From an uncultured Porphyromonadaceae bacterium (GTDB lineage Bacteria > Bacteroidota > Bacteroidia > Bacteroidales > Muribaculaceae), in contig CAMWIH010000004.1 in NCBI GenBank assembly GCA_947174305.1, positions 1 to 43,327 on the forward strand: DNA of 43,327 nucleotides. Direction: 5' to 3'. The notes beneath the pieces are model-generated. The model saw only the letters and a list, made by a program, of their open reading frames with translations. It searched no databases and was not told the DNA's origin. The position numbers and the translations under genes were made by a program. Positions 8,577-17,911 of the stretch are shown one piece after another. The stretch's first letter is position 1, and each line of letters starts with the position of its first letter.

Positions 8577-9044
8577 TTCTGAGTTGCTTCCCGTTTTTTA
8601 GTTCTGTTTTGGTGTAGTAGGCATAGGCTGATTTGATATCCTCCTTTCAATGAGACAAATTTGCCAAGCCTTAATATAAAGTAGCGTCAGGATTAAAGGG
8701 AAAGTCTTAAAGACTCGTTTATGTTGGCGAAGTTACTAAAAATTTATTATATGTAAAAGCGTACACGTTCTAAATATTAACTATCTGTTTGGAGATTAGG
8801 CTAAATCTGATATATGGTACATAAAAAAATATGACGATTAAGAATTGCGCATAATCGAGCTATAATATATTGAACTGATTGTGAAGCAACGGTTGAAGAC
8901 TTTTACGATAAAGCCGTTTTCCCCTTAAGGGGGAAGATTTTTAATTAAAGTTTCCTCTTGAGGGTGACACTTTTGAGCAAAAGTGTCACCCTCAAGAGGA
9001 AACTTCGTTGCTTTATTCTGTTTAAAACATCAATAAATTACTAT
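8577..9044. other. Intergenic region between kinase and CobW genes
   Basis: 468 bases with no credible gene. On the minus strand TAACTTCG at 8728-8735 is a near match to the -7 box, about 150 bases before the kinase ATG. The second copy of the hairpin repeat occupies 8920-9005. The rest is AT-rich and shows nothing I can name. Confidence 0.5.
8920..9005. repeat. Hairpin repeat, copy 2
   Basis: Same element as at 3604-3690, in the same orientation. It has the CCCCTTAAGGGG palindrome, an AT spacer, then a perfect 27-bp stem (8948-8974 with 8979-9005) around a GAGC loop. As with copy 1, it lies just downstream of a minus-strand gene, here CobW. Confidence 0.85.
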
Positions 9045-10322
9045 TTAAGCCAAACAGTCATCGAGGTCGTGGGCGAGCTTCTCGCGGTCGAGGTCGCGGC
9101 CGATGAATACGAGTTTGATCATGCGGTCGCCATATTCCTCGTCCCAGTCGCGACGTAAAGCGGGATCGCGCATCATCATTATCTCCAGTTCCTCCTGTGG
9201 CGCTGTTGCATACCAGTAGCCGGCCTCCTTGAGGTTGACCTGTGTTCCCGCAGTTTCGAAGAGGAGCGACATATCGCGGTTATGACTGAAATAGATCACG
9301 CCCTTGCTGCGGATAATGTTCTTAGGCCAGTGAAGGTTGACGAAGCGGTCAAACTTATGGAAGTCGAAAGGACGACGACGGAAATACACATACGTCCCGA
9401 TGCCATACTCCTCTGCTTCCCCCTCTCCGTGATGATGATGATGACAATGCTCGTCACAGTGATGCCCCGGTTCGCCATGGGCCGGTTCATGATCGTGGTG
9501 ATGATGCTCATGCTCATTCTCATGTTCGTGATGATGCTCATGATCATGATGATGATGCTCTGCTTCCAATTGTTCCTCTGCTGGGCCTTCTATTTTCTGA
9601 ACCCAAGTGGCGGAGGTGGCCACATCCTCAAAGTCGAAAGAATGAGTGTCGATGATGTCATCGAGAGGAACATTGCAATAGTCGCATTCAATGATGCGAG
9701 CCTTGGGTTGCAGAGCGCGTATCACGCTCTTGATATGTGCGGCCTCATCGGGAGTGACTTCCGAAACCTTATTGAGAAGAATGATATTGCAGAACTCAAT
9801 CTGTTCTATGATAAGGTTCTCGATATCCTCCTCGTCTATATCCTCTTTCTGAAGATCGCCTCCGCATCCGAACTCGCTTTTGAGCCGGAGGGCATCAACT
9901 ACAGTCACTATCGCATCAAGGCGCGGACGCTCCGCCACGGCACCCTGAGGCGAAATCATCTGTTCCATGGAGCAAATGGTCTGGGCTATAGGCGCCGGCT
10001 CGCATACACCGGAGGCCTCGATCACGATGTAATCGAACATCCGGGTGGCGAGGAGGTCGTCAATCTGCTTCATGAGATCCATCTTGAGCGTGCAGCAGAT
10101 GCAGCCGTTCTGAAGAGCCACAAGGTCACCGGAGTCGTCCTGGCCTACGATTCCCCCTTTCTGGATAAGGTCGGCATCAATGTTGACTTCGCCTATATCG
10201 TTGACAATTACTGCGAAGCGGATCCCTTTCTTATTGGTGAGTATATGATTCAGGAGCGTAGTCTTTCCGCTTCCGAGGTAGCCGGTAAGCAAGAGCACCG
10301 GAATTTCTTTTGATTCTGACAT
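9045..10322 (-). CDS. CobW/ZNG1-type GTPase, putative zinc metallochaperone
   Basis: 425 residues of the COG0523 G3E GTPase family. Walker A is GYLGSGKTT (14-22), the metal-binding CxCC is at 74-77 (CICC), the switch/Walker B region EASG is at 102-105 and the NKxD-like NKVS at 184-187. The CobW C-terminal domain occupies about 305-424. Residues 256-298 form a His-rich insert with long runs of His, Asp and Glu plus two Cys, which should bind zinc or another transition metal. Family members deliver metal to client enzymes using GTP hydrolysis, often under zinc limitation. Genuine CobW for cobalamin synthesis is less likely as no cob genes are nearby. A 16-bp direct repeat lies in the upstream region. 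Confidence 0.9.
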   Translation of the reverse strand: MSESKEIPVLLLTGYLGSGKTTLLNHILTNKKGIRFAVIVNDIGEVNIDADLIQKGGIVGQDDSGDLVALQNGCICCTLKMDLMKQIDDLLATRMFDYIVIEASGVCEPAPIAQTICSMEQMISPQGAVAERPRLDAIVTVVDALRLKSEFGCGGDLQKEDIDEEDIENLIIEQIEFCNIILLNKVSEVTPDEAAHIKSVIRALQPKARIIECDYCNVPLDDIIDTHSFDFEDVATSATWVQKIEGPAEEQLEAEHHHHDHEHHHEHENEHEHHHHDHEPAHGEPGHHCDEHCHHHHHGEGEAEEYGIGTYVYFRRRPFDFHKFDRFVNLHWPKNIIRSKGVIYFSHNRDMSLLFETAGTQVNLKEAGYWYATAPQEELEIMMMRDPALRRDWDEEYGDRMIKLVFIGRDLDREKLAHDLDDCLA

Positions 10323-10330
10323 TTTTTTTA

Positions 10331-10362
10331 GGTTATAAGGTTATGGGGTTATAAGGTTATAA
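10331..10362. repeat. 16-bp direct repeat upstream of the CobW-type gene
   Basis: Two tandem copies of GGTTATAAGGTTATNN (10331-10346 and 10347-10362), containing three GGTTATAA octamers, 8 bases before the ATG. A near-consensus -7 box (TAACTTCG on the minus strand, 10402-10409) with CAAA at 10432-10435 lies further upstream. That would put the repeats in the 5' leader. Confidence 0.6.
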
Positions 10363-10595
10363 GAACCCTTTATTGTATAACAAAAAGTGTTCCATAAATA
10401 TCGAAGTTACAGCTCAGATATTTATTCATGGCAAATATCAGGCTAATGGGGGTTAAAAATAAAAAAATGAAAGAAATCAGATTCCTTTGCTTGATAGTAT
10501 GAAATTTTTTTTCTAATTTCACGAAACGGATGTGTATAAATTCTGCATCCTTTTTCTAAATTCCGAAAATTGTTTAACTTTTAAACCTTACTGCA

Positions 10596-12041
10596 TTGAG
10601 AAAATCTATACTATTCCTGGCTTTGGCAGCCGGTGTGTGTCTTGGCATGAACGCCGAGAGCAAAGTTTATTCTTTTGATACTTTGGGAGAAATTAACGGC
10701 GTGTCTGATAATGGCCGTTATGGCGTTGTGACTGATCCTGATTTTGGTATGGCTTATCTCTGGGATTCTGAAAATCCCGAATCCTTGATAAACATCACAG
10801 TCACAGCAGAATCATTCGATAATTTCTACGGAGAAGATGAGATGTGGATTACCACCGCAATGGATGTCTCAGATGAGGGAGTGGTCGTGGGAAGCATATT
10901 GCTTGGATACGAAAGCGTACCGGCTTATTATAAGGATGGTAAGTGGACGTTCCTTCCCCTTGACCCGATGTCAAGAAATACAAACGAGGCTGTGTGCATC
11001 ACTCCCGATGCGAAAGTGATTGCCGGTTATCAGTTCCTTAGTGATCCCACTTCTGATATAGGCGGCAAATATTATCCTTGCCAATGGTTCTTGCATGACG
11101 ATGGCACGTATGAACTCAAGATGTACAGTGATATCCAGCTTCCAAATCACCAAGGGTTCTTCCCCATGACTCAGTCGCCTGATGGAGAGGTTGTGGCCGG
11201 TGCTGTATATTGCGGAGTGCAGAGCACCATCGATGCTATTGTGAAAAACGGGGAGTTGATTCTTTTCGATAAGTTGGAAACAAAACTCGAACCCTTCGTT
11301 TACAATGGTAAATATTTTGCCGGCTGGGAAGAAAAAGACGGCCAAAAAATACAGGTATGGGTTGATGATGTAAATGATCCGCGAGTGGAGTATTATCCCA
11401 CTGTATATATTAATGGCTATAGGGATTCATCCTCAAATGGAGCGCTTGTGGGTTTCTTTACCAATTGCGACGGAAACGGCAACCTTTATGGATCAAGGAG
11501 CCGCGCGTTGAATGTTACTGAAGATGGTGCCGGTGAGGTCGTGACTGAAGCATGTATCTATAATTATAAGACCGACACATGGTATGTAGATGACAATTAT
11601 TACTTCTTCTCTGCCGGTATTGGCCAAGGCCTGCTTTTCACTGACAGTGGCGACGTGATAATGGACGGTGTCGTATCTTCTGTGGCTGAGACCTATAATG
11701 TTGAAACAACGTGTGAAGTTGAGGGAATTAACAAGATTTCGGCCAATGGCAGCGTGTTGGGAGGTGTGGCCTCTGAATTCAGCGAGATTATCAACGACGA
11801 CATGTATTTCCCGTTCTTTGTTAAGACAGAGGGATATTCAGGAGTGCAGAATATCGTGGGGACACCCGACAAGGGGCTTGTGATCACATCCCCGGGTCGC
11901 ATTGAGGTTGTGAATGCTGAAGAGATTGCTGTTTATGACCTTGAAGGACGTTTGATAAGCACGGATAAGATTACATACGTGAATGCCGGTATATATGTTG
12001 TAAAAGCCGGCAATTCGGTATATAAGGTAATGGTAAGATAA
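10596..12041 (+). CDS. Secreted protein with C-terminal sorting tail (HAF/propeller-like)
   Basis: 481 residues starting at a TTG codon. No ATG or GTG is available between the upstream in-frame stop and the signal peptide (RKSILFLALAAGVCLG). The mature part has repeated blade-like sections (GEINGVSDNGRYGVV, ISANGSVLGGVASEF) reminiscent of HAF/extracellular propeller repeats, though I cannot name a domain with confidence. The C-terminus (around 415-481: EEIAVYDLEGRLIS, then NAGIYVVKAG) looks like a T9SS type A sorting domain. The stop codon overlaps the next gene's ATG by one base, so the two are co-translated. Function unknown; secreted or surface-attached. Confidence 0.75.
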   Translation: MRKSILFLALAAGVCLGMNAESKVYSFDTLGEINGVSDNGRYGVVTDPDFGMAYLWDSENPESLINITVTAESFDNFYGEDEMWITTAMDVSDEGVVVGSILLGYESVPAYYKDGKWTFLPLDPMSRNTNEAVCITPDAKVIAGYQFLSDPTSDIGGKYYPCQWFLHDDGTYELKMYSDIQLPNHQGFFPMTQSPDGEVVAGAVYCGVQSTIDAIVKNGELILFDKLETKLEPFVYNGKYFAGWEEKDGQKIQVWVDDVNDPRVEYYPTVYINGYRDSSSNGALVGFFTNCDGNGNLYGSRSRALNVTEDGAGEVVTEACIYNYKTDTWYVDDNYYFFSAGIGQGLLFTDSGDVIMDGVVSSVAETYNVETTCEVEGINKISANGSVLGGVASEFSEIINDDMYFPFFVKTEGYSGVQNIVGTPDKGLVITSPGRIEVVNAEEIAVYDLEGRLISTDKITYVNAGIYVVKAGNSVYKVMVR

Positions 12042-13621
12042 TGGGAATGAACCGATTTTGGATATCATCACTGATAACGTGTGCAACTGCACTTGTTGCC
12101 TCTGCATCCACTTACGAGCTCGATCTCAGCCGGGGGGCTTTCCCCGGCGGGGTCGAGACCGCAAATTTAAATGGTGTTCTCCCTGACATCAGCGGCTATA
12201 AGCATGGTTTTGTGAAAACCGGTTGGACTGTTGACAGAATCGAGACCCGTGGCTATGTGGCGTTGTCTCCTACATACACTGGCACCGACAGTGGATGTGA
12301 AAATCTCCTGTCGCTTCCTGAATTGGAAATTGGGGATGGCTATATTCTCTGTTGGGAGGCGCGCTCGGTGTACAGACATTTTCCGGAAAGCTACCGTGTG
12401 ATGGCCTATCCGGCAGATGGCGGGGAACCGGTCCTGCTTGCAGAAGTTAACCCGGAAGATTACAATTGGAAAAAAAGAAAACTGTCACTGTCCGCTTTTG
12501 CCGGGAAGAAAGTGAAGATAGGATTCCTATGCACAAGCCAAGGCGGTTATATGCTGGCATTGACGGGAATAAGGGTAGCGGAGGATGTGGCGCCCACGAC
12601 GGAGCTGCAGTCTTCTGATGCACCTGATCACTCTGATCCGGATTTTGTGCGTGCCTTGGTGGTAGATAAGGGTACGGGTATGTGGTGCGTAAACTGCCCT
12701 TCGCGTGAAGTCGTGATTGATGATCTGGAAGATCGTTTCGGTTCGCGCCTTATAATGCTTGTAACTCATGTGCGAGACATATTGGATAATCCGGGTTACT
12801 GGGAAGCATTGGAATATAATTCCGTGCCACGAATGATGCTTAACCGCATAAAGGCTTCCCAGGGAGGAGGTGACGCAAATTTTGAAGAGTATTACGATCA
12901 ACCCACTTCTTTCGGAATACGTATAGATGGTCCGGTTGAGATTGCTGAGCGAAACCTGAAGGTGAAGGCTCGTGTTAAGGTTTCGGAGAGTATTGATAAT
13001 TCCGGTGAACGTTACAGGGTGGGTTATGTGATCACTGGAAATTTCTACAAGCCGGGTGATAATAAGTATATACAGGAAAACAATTGTACGAATCCATTTT
13101 TTGGAGCGTATTACTACTTGCCCGGTAAAATTCCTTCGGCATTGATGCATTATGAGAATGTCACCCTTACAAGTGAAACAGCGTTTACAGGCATTGAAGG
13201 GTCGCTTCCGGCTTCCTTAGTTCCGGGAGAAAGTTATGAGGTGAGCTGGGAATGTGTTACACCGACCCTCCTCGACTCTCCTGAGGATGCACGGGTAGTG
13301 GCTTTTGTGATCGATACAGTTACCGGGGAGTTGATGAATGCGTGTGCATTGGACGCTTCGACTGAGTCGGTTGTCAATGAAGCTGCTGTCATCTCTACCG
13401 AATCTCTGTTCCATATTACTTCAGATGGTATGATTCAGGCTTCAATTTTGCCGGGCGAGGAATATTGCCTTGAAGTGTTTGATGTGGCCGGAATCAGGAT
13501 AGACTTAAAGACCGGTCTGGGCACGGGGTGCGACCTATTCGAAATTCCGGATATGACCGGCCTGATGATAGTGACCCTATCCACTCCCAGAGGTAATAAA
13601 GCTATAAAATTTATAAGATAA
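12041..13621 (+). CDS. Secreted Omp28-like protein with WCVNC motif
   Basis: 526 residues with a signal peptide (about 1-22). The N-terminal third (25-185) resembles a jelly-roll 'choice-of-anchor' or cleaved-adhesin module. The next part (about 205-445) resembles the Bacteroidetes Omp28-related family and contains a thioredoxin-like WCVNC motif (about residues 217-221) after VDKGTGM. The C-terminal 75 residues look like a degenerate sorting tail (LEVFDVAGIRI, then LMIVTLSTPRGNKAIK). A second in-frame ATG two codons later is an equally possible start. The CxxC motif suggests a disulfide or redox-active site on a secreted protein. It forms an operon with the preceding gene and probably the next. 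Confidence 0.7.
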   Translation: MGMNRFWISSLITCATALVASASTYELDLSRGAFPGGVETANLNGVLPDISGYKHGFVKTGWTVDRIETRGYVALSPTYTGTDSGCENLLSLPELEIGDGYILCWEARSVYRHFPESYRVMAYPADGGEPVLLAEVNPEDYNWKKRKLSLSAFAGKKVKIGFLCTSQGGYMLALTGIRVAEDVAPTTELQSSDAPDHSDPDFVRALVVDKGTGMWCVNCPSREVVIDDLEDRFGSRLIMLVTHVRDILDNPGYWEALEYNSVPRMMLNRIKASQGGGDANFEEYYDQPTSFGIRIDGPVEIAERNLKVKARVKVSESIDNSGERYRVGYVITGNFYKPGDNKYIQENNCTNPFFGAYYYLPGKIPSALMHYENVTLTSETAFTGIEGSLPASLVPGESYEVSWECVTPTLLDSPEDARVVAFVIDTVTGELMNACALDASTESVVNEAAVISTESLFHITSDGMIQASILPGEEYCLEVFDVAGIRIDLKTGLGTGCDLFEIPDMTGLMIVTLSTPRGNKAIKFIR

Positions 13622-13696
13622 TCCAACAAGATAACATTGAGTTGTTTTAACTAATCGATTTCAATTACATAAAGTTAAACTCCCAATATTACTGAT

Positions 13697-14983
13697 ATGA
13701 AAAAATTCTTAACTTCAATTGCGGCCATAGTCATGGCATTCATTGCCTTTGCAGCCAATGAGGCTTATGCAGGACGCGCCGCTGATGAATTATCGTTTGC
13801 ATACAAATCTTCCCTCCCGGAGAATGAGTACCTGGCATATTTCGGCGCCCTCACCCTTGAGTTCACTGAAGTGGAAAGGGTGGCGTATTCCGGCAGTGGC
13901 GTTACTGTGAAAAAGGATGGAGAGCCGTTGGAAGATGTCAAGGTGGAAGCTGAGGCCAACAAACTGAACCTTACCCTCAAGGAGGCACTTAATTTTATAG
14001 ATGCAAAAGTGGAGGTGGAAATTGCTCCTGAAGCCTTGACTGCGGTGGCCGGGGATGTGACAGCCTCAAACAGCGAGGAGATCAGGATTACATATACAAT
14101 GGCCACTCCCGTGGAATATGATCTTACCTTAGCAATAAGCACGCCTAAACTGAATGATGAGGGTCAGATTGATTTCAGCAAATCGGTGGAATCGCTTTTC
14201 TTTATGTGTCAGGAGAAGGATCTTGTAGCCGCTGAGGGTTCGGTTGCAAATGTAACCATAAGATCTGAAGAAGGAGATTTTGTGGCAGCCGCTCACCTTC
14301 AGACGGCGGTAGGAGGAAATCCCAACTACTCCTATTTCTCTGCAAGTTTCGGGAAAGAGCCAGATTATAATGGAGTTTATATAGTGACTATTGATAAGGG
14401 AGCTTTCGGAACGGCTATATGGGGAGAAAATCCCAACTACGGACATTCAAATGACAAGATAGAGTTGCGTTTCGAGATGGTTGGTGGCCCGGATCGTGCC
14501 AGTTTCAGTGTTCGTCCCTTGTCGGTGGATCCTGAAGAGGGAACGTATGTGAATGGTAAAATCATATCTGAGATTACGCTTTCGTTTGAAGATGGGGTGC
14601 AGATGGTGGCGGGTGCTTCCGCCACACTCGCCGGTGTGGATAACACCTATCGTCAAACTGCCTCTTTCAGCGCTAATCCTGACGGTGGTTATACGGTGAC
14701 ATTCCCGGTGCCTACCGATGAAGGAAAATATCTGTTTACTGTACTTGCCGGTCAGTTTGGCGATGCCGGATTCGTTTCCAATGGCATCGGAAAAGGGAGC
14801 GGGCCAATAACGCTTACATACAACCTTAATTTCTCCAGTGGTATTGAAGCAGTTTCACAGGAAGAAGCTGACGCAAAAACCGAGATATACAGCATTCAGG
14901 GAACACGAATGAACTCAAATGAAAAAGACCTCCCGAACGGTTTGTATATCGTAAATGGTAAGAAAACGATGATAAGAAAATAA
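13697..14983 (+). CDS. Secreted protein of unknown function with sorting tail
   Basis: 428 residues. The signal peptide is MKKFLTSIAAIVMAFIAFA with cleavage near ANEAYA. The mature region is rich in beta-strand patterns, with two related Ig-like repeats around 150-255 and 260-380. Each starts with a DP/TP...L motif and ends in a VxIxKGxFG or VxVLAGQFG sentence. The C-terminus (EIYSIQGTRMN, then GLYIVNGKKTMIRK) closely resembles the tail of the LRR protein at 3713 and marks it as a T9SS-type cargo. It lies 75 bases after the preceding secreted gene. Function unknown. Confidence 0.75.
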   Translation: MKKFLTSIAAIVMAFIAFAANEAYAGRAADELSFAYKSSLPENEYLAYFGALTLEFTEVERVAYSGSGVTVKKDGEPLEDVKVEAEANKLNLTLKEALNFIDAKVEVEIAPEALTAVAGDVTASNSEEIRITYTMATPVEYDLTLAISTPKLNDEGQIDFSKSVESLFFMCQEKDLVAAEGSVANVTIRSEEGDFVAAAHLQTAVGGNPNYSYFSASFGKEPDYNGVYIVTIDKGAFGTAIWGENPNYGHSNDKIELRFEMVGGPDRASFSVRPLSVDPEEGTYVNGKIISEITLSFEDGVQMVAGASATLAGVDNTYRQTASFSANPDGGYTVTFPVPTDEGKYLFTVLAGQFGDAGFVSNGIGKGSGPITLTYNLNFSSGIEAVSQEEADAKTEIYSIQGTRMNSNEKDLPNGLYIVNGKKTMIRK

Positions 14984-15016
14984 TAGGATAGATATTGAGC
15001 TAACATAGAAATCAGA

Positions 15017-15060
15017 GACGGTGTGTCAAATTATGAAAATTTGACACACCGTCATACTTT
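15017..15060 (+). terminator. Terminator after the secreted-protein genes
   Basis: Perfect 16-bp stem (15017-15032 with 15038-15053) around a 5-base loop, then ATACTTTTATT. It is 33 bases after the stop at 14983. The T tract is broken but the stem is strong. Confidence 0.75.
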
Positions 15061-15267
15061 TATTCCGATTGTGTGGAAGGTTATCCATAAAAAATAGGGG
15101 AAGAAAACAGGAAATAAGGATTATTTTAAAAAATATACAATAGTTAAGGAATTGAAATATAATTTGTTAAAATCAAGTTAAAGTCTCTTCTGCTATTAAA
15201 CATTGAGTTGTTATTCTAATCAAAGCTTCGAAAAGAATGAAAAAAGAATAATTAAAACTCAATTAAG

Positions 15268-15789
15268 ATGAAAAAGAAAATTTTAAGTTTAGCAATTATC
15301 GCTATGTCGTTTATAGCCTTCTCCGGTGTGGCTCAGAATACTTCTTCCGAGACTTCAATCGGTAAGGAGAGAGTGGAGAATGTTAAGGGAAAGAAAGCTG
15401 CCAAGAAAGGTGACAGGAAATTCGATAAGAAAAACCCTTACGAGGGGATGACCCTCACTGAAACCCAGAAGCAGAAGCTTCAGCAGCTTGATGCCAACCG
15501 AAAGGCGGCGCGTGAGCAGCAGAAGATGGCCCGTAAGGAGAACAAGATGCGCAAGGATTCGTTGAAGATGGTGGAACGCCGTGCCGCCAAGAAATCATAC
15601 CTTGAGGAGGTGAAAGCCATTGTTGGTCCTGAGCAGTATGTGGTTTTCCTTGAAAACTTCTATATCAACGGCAACGGAGGAGGACATAACAAGGCTATCA
15701 AGCAGGCACCGCGTGGCGATAAAAGAGATTTTGCCCAGAAGAATCATAAAAAAGATAACCGCGGAAAAGAACAGCGCATCAGATCTTGA
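15268..15789 (+). CDS. DUF4890-like secreted basic protein
   Basis: 173 residues with a signal peptide (MKKKILSLAIIAMSFIAFSG, cleavage near VAQN). The remainder is highly basic and helical. A linker rich in Lys is followed by MTLTETQKQKLQQLDANRK and a long charged helix (RKAAREQQKMARKENKMRKD), then VKAIVGPEQYVVFLEN. This arrangement matches the DUF4890 proteins of Bacteroidales and recalls the LTXXQ/Spy-type periplasmic chaperone pattern (hydrolysis-resistant helical hairpins). It stands alone between the terminator at 15017 and the convergent HAD gene. It has its own upstream motif shared with the gene at 13697. Confidence 0.75.
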   Translation: MKKKILSLAIIAMSFIAFSGVAQNTSSETSIGKERVENVKGKKAAKKGDRKFDKKNPYEGMTLTETQKQKLQQLDANRKAAREQQKMARKENKMRKDSLKMVERRAAKKSYLEEVKAIVGPEQYVVFLENFYINGNGGGHNKAIKQAPRGDKRDFAQKNHKKDNRGKEQRIRS

Positions 15790-15828
15790 TTCATAAATAA
15801 GCAATGAAACCCGGTTAGGCAGGATTGT

Positions 15829-16620
15829 TTATTTTATTAGTCCGAAATGACGCAGGGCATTCACAATTCCGTGATCCGTATCAGCGGTGGTGGTATAATC
15901 CGCCACCGCTTTTACTTTCTCTTCAGCATTCCCCATAGCCACTCCTATTCCGGCGGCGCGAAGCATCCCGATATCATTGCTGCCGTCGCCGAATGCCATG
16001 GTTTCCGACATATCGAACCCGAAATGCTCAGCCATGGCGCGCAACCCACAACTTTTATCGCTCCCTGCAGGGATAATGTCGCAGAAATAAGGATTCCAGC
16101 TGGTGGCTTCGGAATGCTTCAACACCTCACCAAATAGTCCGCTTTCGCGTCGCTCCGTTTCCGAACCGAAAGCCATAAGCTGAACCACATCCTTGCCAAT
16201 GGCCGACTCCACTTTGTCCAGGGCAATGGGAGGTATGTGGAGTTCTTCGGCCACCATCTCCACTTCGGGTGTGAGGGAGGTTATGAATATGTCACCCTCT
16301 GCCGGCACAATCACTAATGGTATGTCGCATCTCTTTGAGAACTCATTGAGCCGTTCTATCTCTTCCGGCTCGATACACTGCTTATGAATACATGTCTTGC
16401 GGTCGGAAGCCACGCACATCCCTCCATTCACAGTCACAAACCCATCAAATTGGGTGTCTCCCAGATTGTTTATCCAGGCAAGGTGGCGTCCGGTGGAGAT
16501 GAAGACCTTCACACCGTTGCTTCTTACCTCAGCAATGGCCTTCGAAACTTCCTCCGGAATATGACCTGAGCCGTATGGAACCAATGTGCCGTCGATATCA
16601 AAGAATAATGCTTTAACCAT
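15829..16620 (-). CDS. Cof-type HAD-superfamily phosphatase
   Basis: 263 residues of the HAD IIB (Cof) subfamily. Motif I is FFDIDGTLVP with nucleophile Asp8 and Asp10, motif II is the Ser/Thr in VFISTGR, and motif IV is FGDGSNDIGML. A C2-type cap lies between about 80 and 185. Members dephosphorylate small cytoplasmic metabolites such as sugar phosphates or flavin and pyridoxal precursors. The substrate cannot be told from sequence. It lies upstream-to-downstream with lysA (60 bases apart) and might be read from the same transcript. Confidence 0.9.
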   Translation of the reverse strand: MVKALFFDIDGTLVPYGSGHIPEEVSKAIAEVRSNGVKVFISTGRHLAWINNLGDTQFDGFVTVNGGMCVASDRKTCIHKQCIEPEEIERLNEFSKRCDIPLVIVPAEGDIFITSLTPEVEMVAEELHIPPIALDKVESAIGKDVVQLMAFGSETERRESGLFGEVLKHSEATSWNPYFCDIIPAGSDKSCGLRAMAEHFGFDMSETMAFGDGSNDIGMLRAAGIGVAMGNAEEKVKAVADYTTTADTDHGIVNALRHFGLIK

Positions 16621-16681
16621 AGTGATTACTTAAAATTACCGAAGTTGATATGCAAACTTCATTTTATAACGCCCCCGGAAA

Positions 16682-17911
16682 TCATATATTATCGGAATTG
16701 TAGGATTTCGGGAGTTCGCGGCAATTATACTGTGAGGCCATTATCTCACCGTATGCCCCAGCCGAGCGCAGGGCTATGAAATCACCACGCTTTGTGAGAG
16801 GGAGATCGACCGCTTTACCGAAAACATCGGAGGATTCGCATACGGGACCCACCACATCGTATCGCTCCACAATTTCCGAATCGGAAGAGATGTTCTCAAT
16901 GCGATGATAGGCCTGGTATAAGGCGGGGCGAATGAGGTCGGTCATGCCGGCATCGAGGATTACGAATCGCTTCTTGGTTCCCTCCTTTACATAAATCACC
17001 CGGCTTATCAATGAGCCGCATTGCCCCACCACGGCGCGCCCTAACTCGAAGTGAAGTCTCTGACCCGGCCGGAGGTTGAGATGGCGCCGGTAGGTGTCAA
17101 AATATTCTTCGAAATTTGGAATCGAGTGGTGGTTGGGATGCTTATAATCAATTCCCAATCCTCCACCGACATTGATATTGGGCACATCGATGCCTCGGTT
17201 TTCCAGGCGCTCCACAAGTGAATTGACACGATTGCAGAGGGCTGTGAAATCGTTCATATCGAGAATCTGCGAGCCGATATGGAAATGAAGGCCTATGAAG
17301 CTTATATTGTCAAGACTTTTGGCCAAGGCAATCACTCGGTCGAGGTCGGTCATGGCGATACCGAATTTATTTTCAGCCAGTCCGGTGGTGATATTGGCAT
17401 GGGTATGCGCCCCCACATCGGGGTTTACGCGTATGGCAATGCGGGCGAGCTTCCCTTTTGCCCTTGCCAATTCATCTATGACGCGCAACTCCGGTTCCGA
17501 TTCCACATTAAAGCAGAAGATGTCGTTATCCAGGCCGATGTTTATCTCCCTGTCGGTCTTTCCGACACCGGCATAAACTATCTTGTGACCCGGAAAGCCG
17601 GCTTTTATGGCAGCCAATATCTCACCGCCGCTGACGCAATCGGCTCCCAGACCTGCCTGGGCAATGATGCGGAGCAACTGGGGGTTGGCATTTGCCTTCA
17701 CGGCATAGTGGACACAGAAATCAGGATCGCGTCGGGTGTTTTCATCGATGGCCCGCAACGTGGCGCGAAGCAGATCGAAATCGTAATAATAGAAGGGAGT
17801 CTCCAGCTCCTCAAATTTATCAATTGGGAAATTTCCTCTTAAAATCATAGGGTATGTTTTTGTCCCTGCTTCCGGCAGGGGGCATTGACCGAAGGGTGTC
17901 TCACTCTTCAT
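16682..17911 (-). CDS. lysA: Diaminopimelate decarboxylase
   Basis: PLP enzyme that makes L-lysine from meso-diaminopimelate. At 409 residues it is of normal length. The PLP-binding Lys72 lies in YAVKANANP, the HIGSQI motif is near residue 208, and the glycine-rich phosphate loop GGGLGIDY is near 247. The catalytic Cys lies in GPVCESSD near 353, and GAYGEIMASQYN is near the end. Its start overlaps the end of lysC by 11 bases, so aspartate kinase and the last step of lysine synthesis are coupled in one operon. Confidence 0.95.
   Translation of the reverse strand: MKSETPFGQCPLPEAGTKTYPMILRGNFPIDKFEELETPFYYYDFDLLRATLRAIDENTRRDPDFCVHYAVKANANPQLLRIIAQAGLGADCVSGGEILAAIKAGFPGHKIVYAGVGKTDREINIGLDNDIFCFNVESEPELRVIDELARAKGKLARIAIRVNPDVGAHTHANITTGLAENKFGIAMTDLDRVIALAKSLDNISFIGLHFHIGSQILDMNDFTALCNRVNSLVERLENRGIDVPNINVGGGLGIDYKHPNHHSIPNFEEYFDTYRRHLNLRPGQRLHFELGRAVVGQCGSLISRVIYVKEGTKKRFVILDAGMTDLIRPALYQAYHRIENISSDSEIVERYDVVGPVCESSDVFGKAVDLPLTKRGDFIALRSAGAYGEIMASQYNCRELPKSYNSDNI

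Noticed and set aside
3604-9005. The two hairpin elements as ends of one composite transposon
   Set aside because: They lie in the same orientation, and the genes between them are an ordinary two-component/LRR set with no transposase.
9282-10313. 343-codon plus-strand ORF opposite the CobW-type gene
   Set aside because: It mirrors the GTPase on the other strand; the Met/Val-rich stretch is the complement of the His-rich codons.
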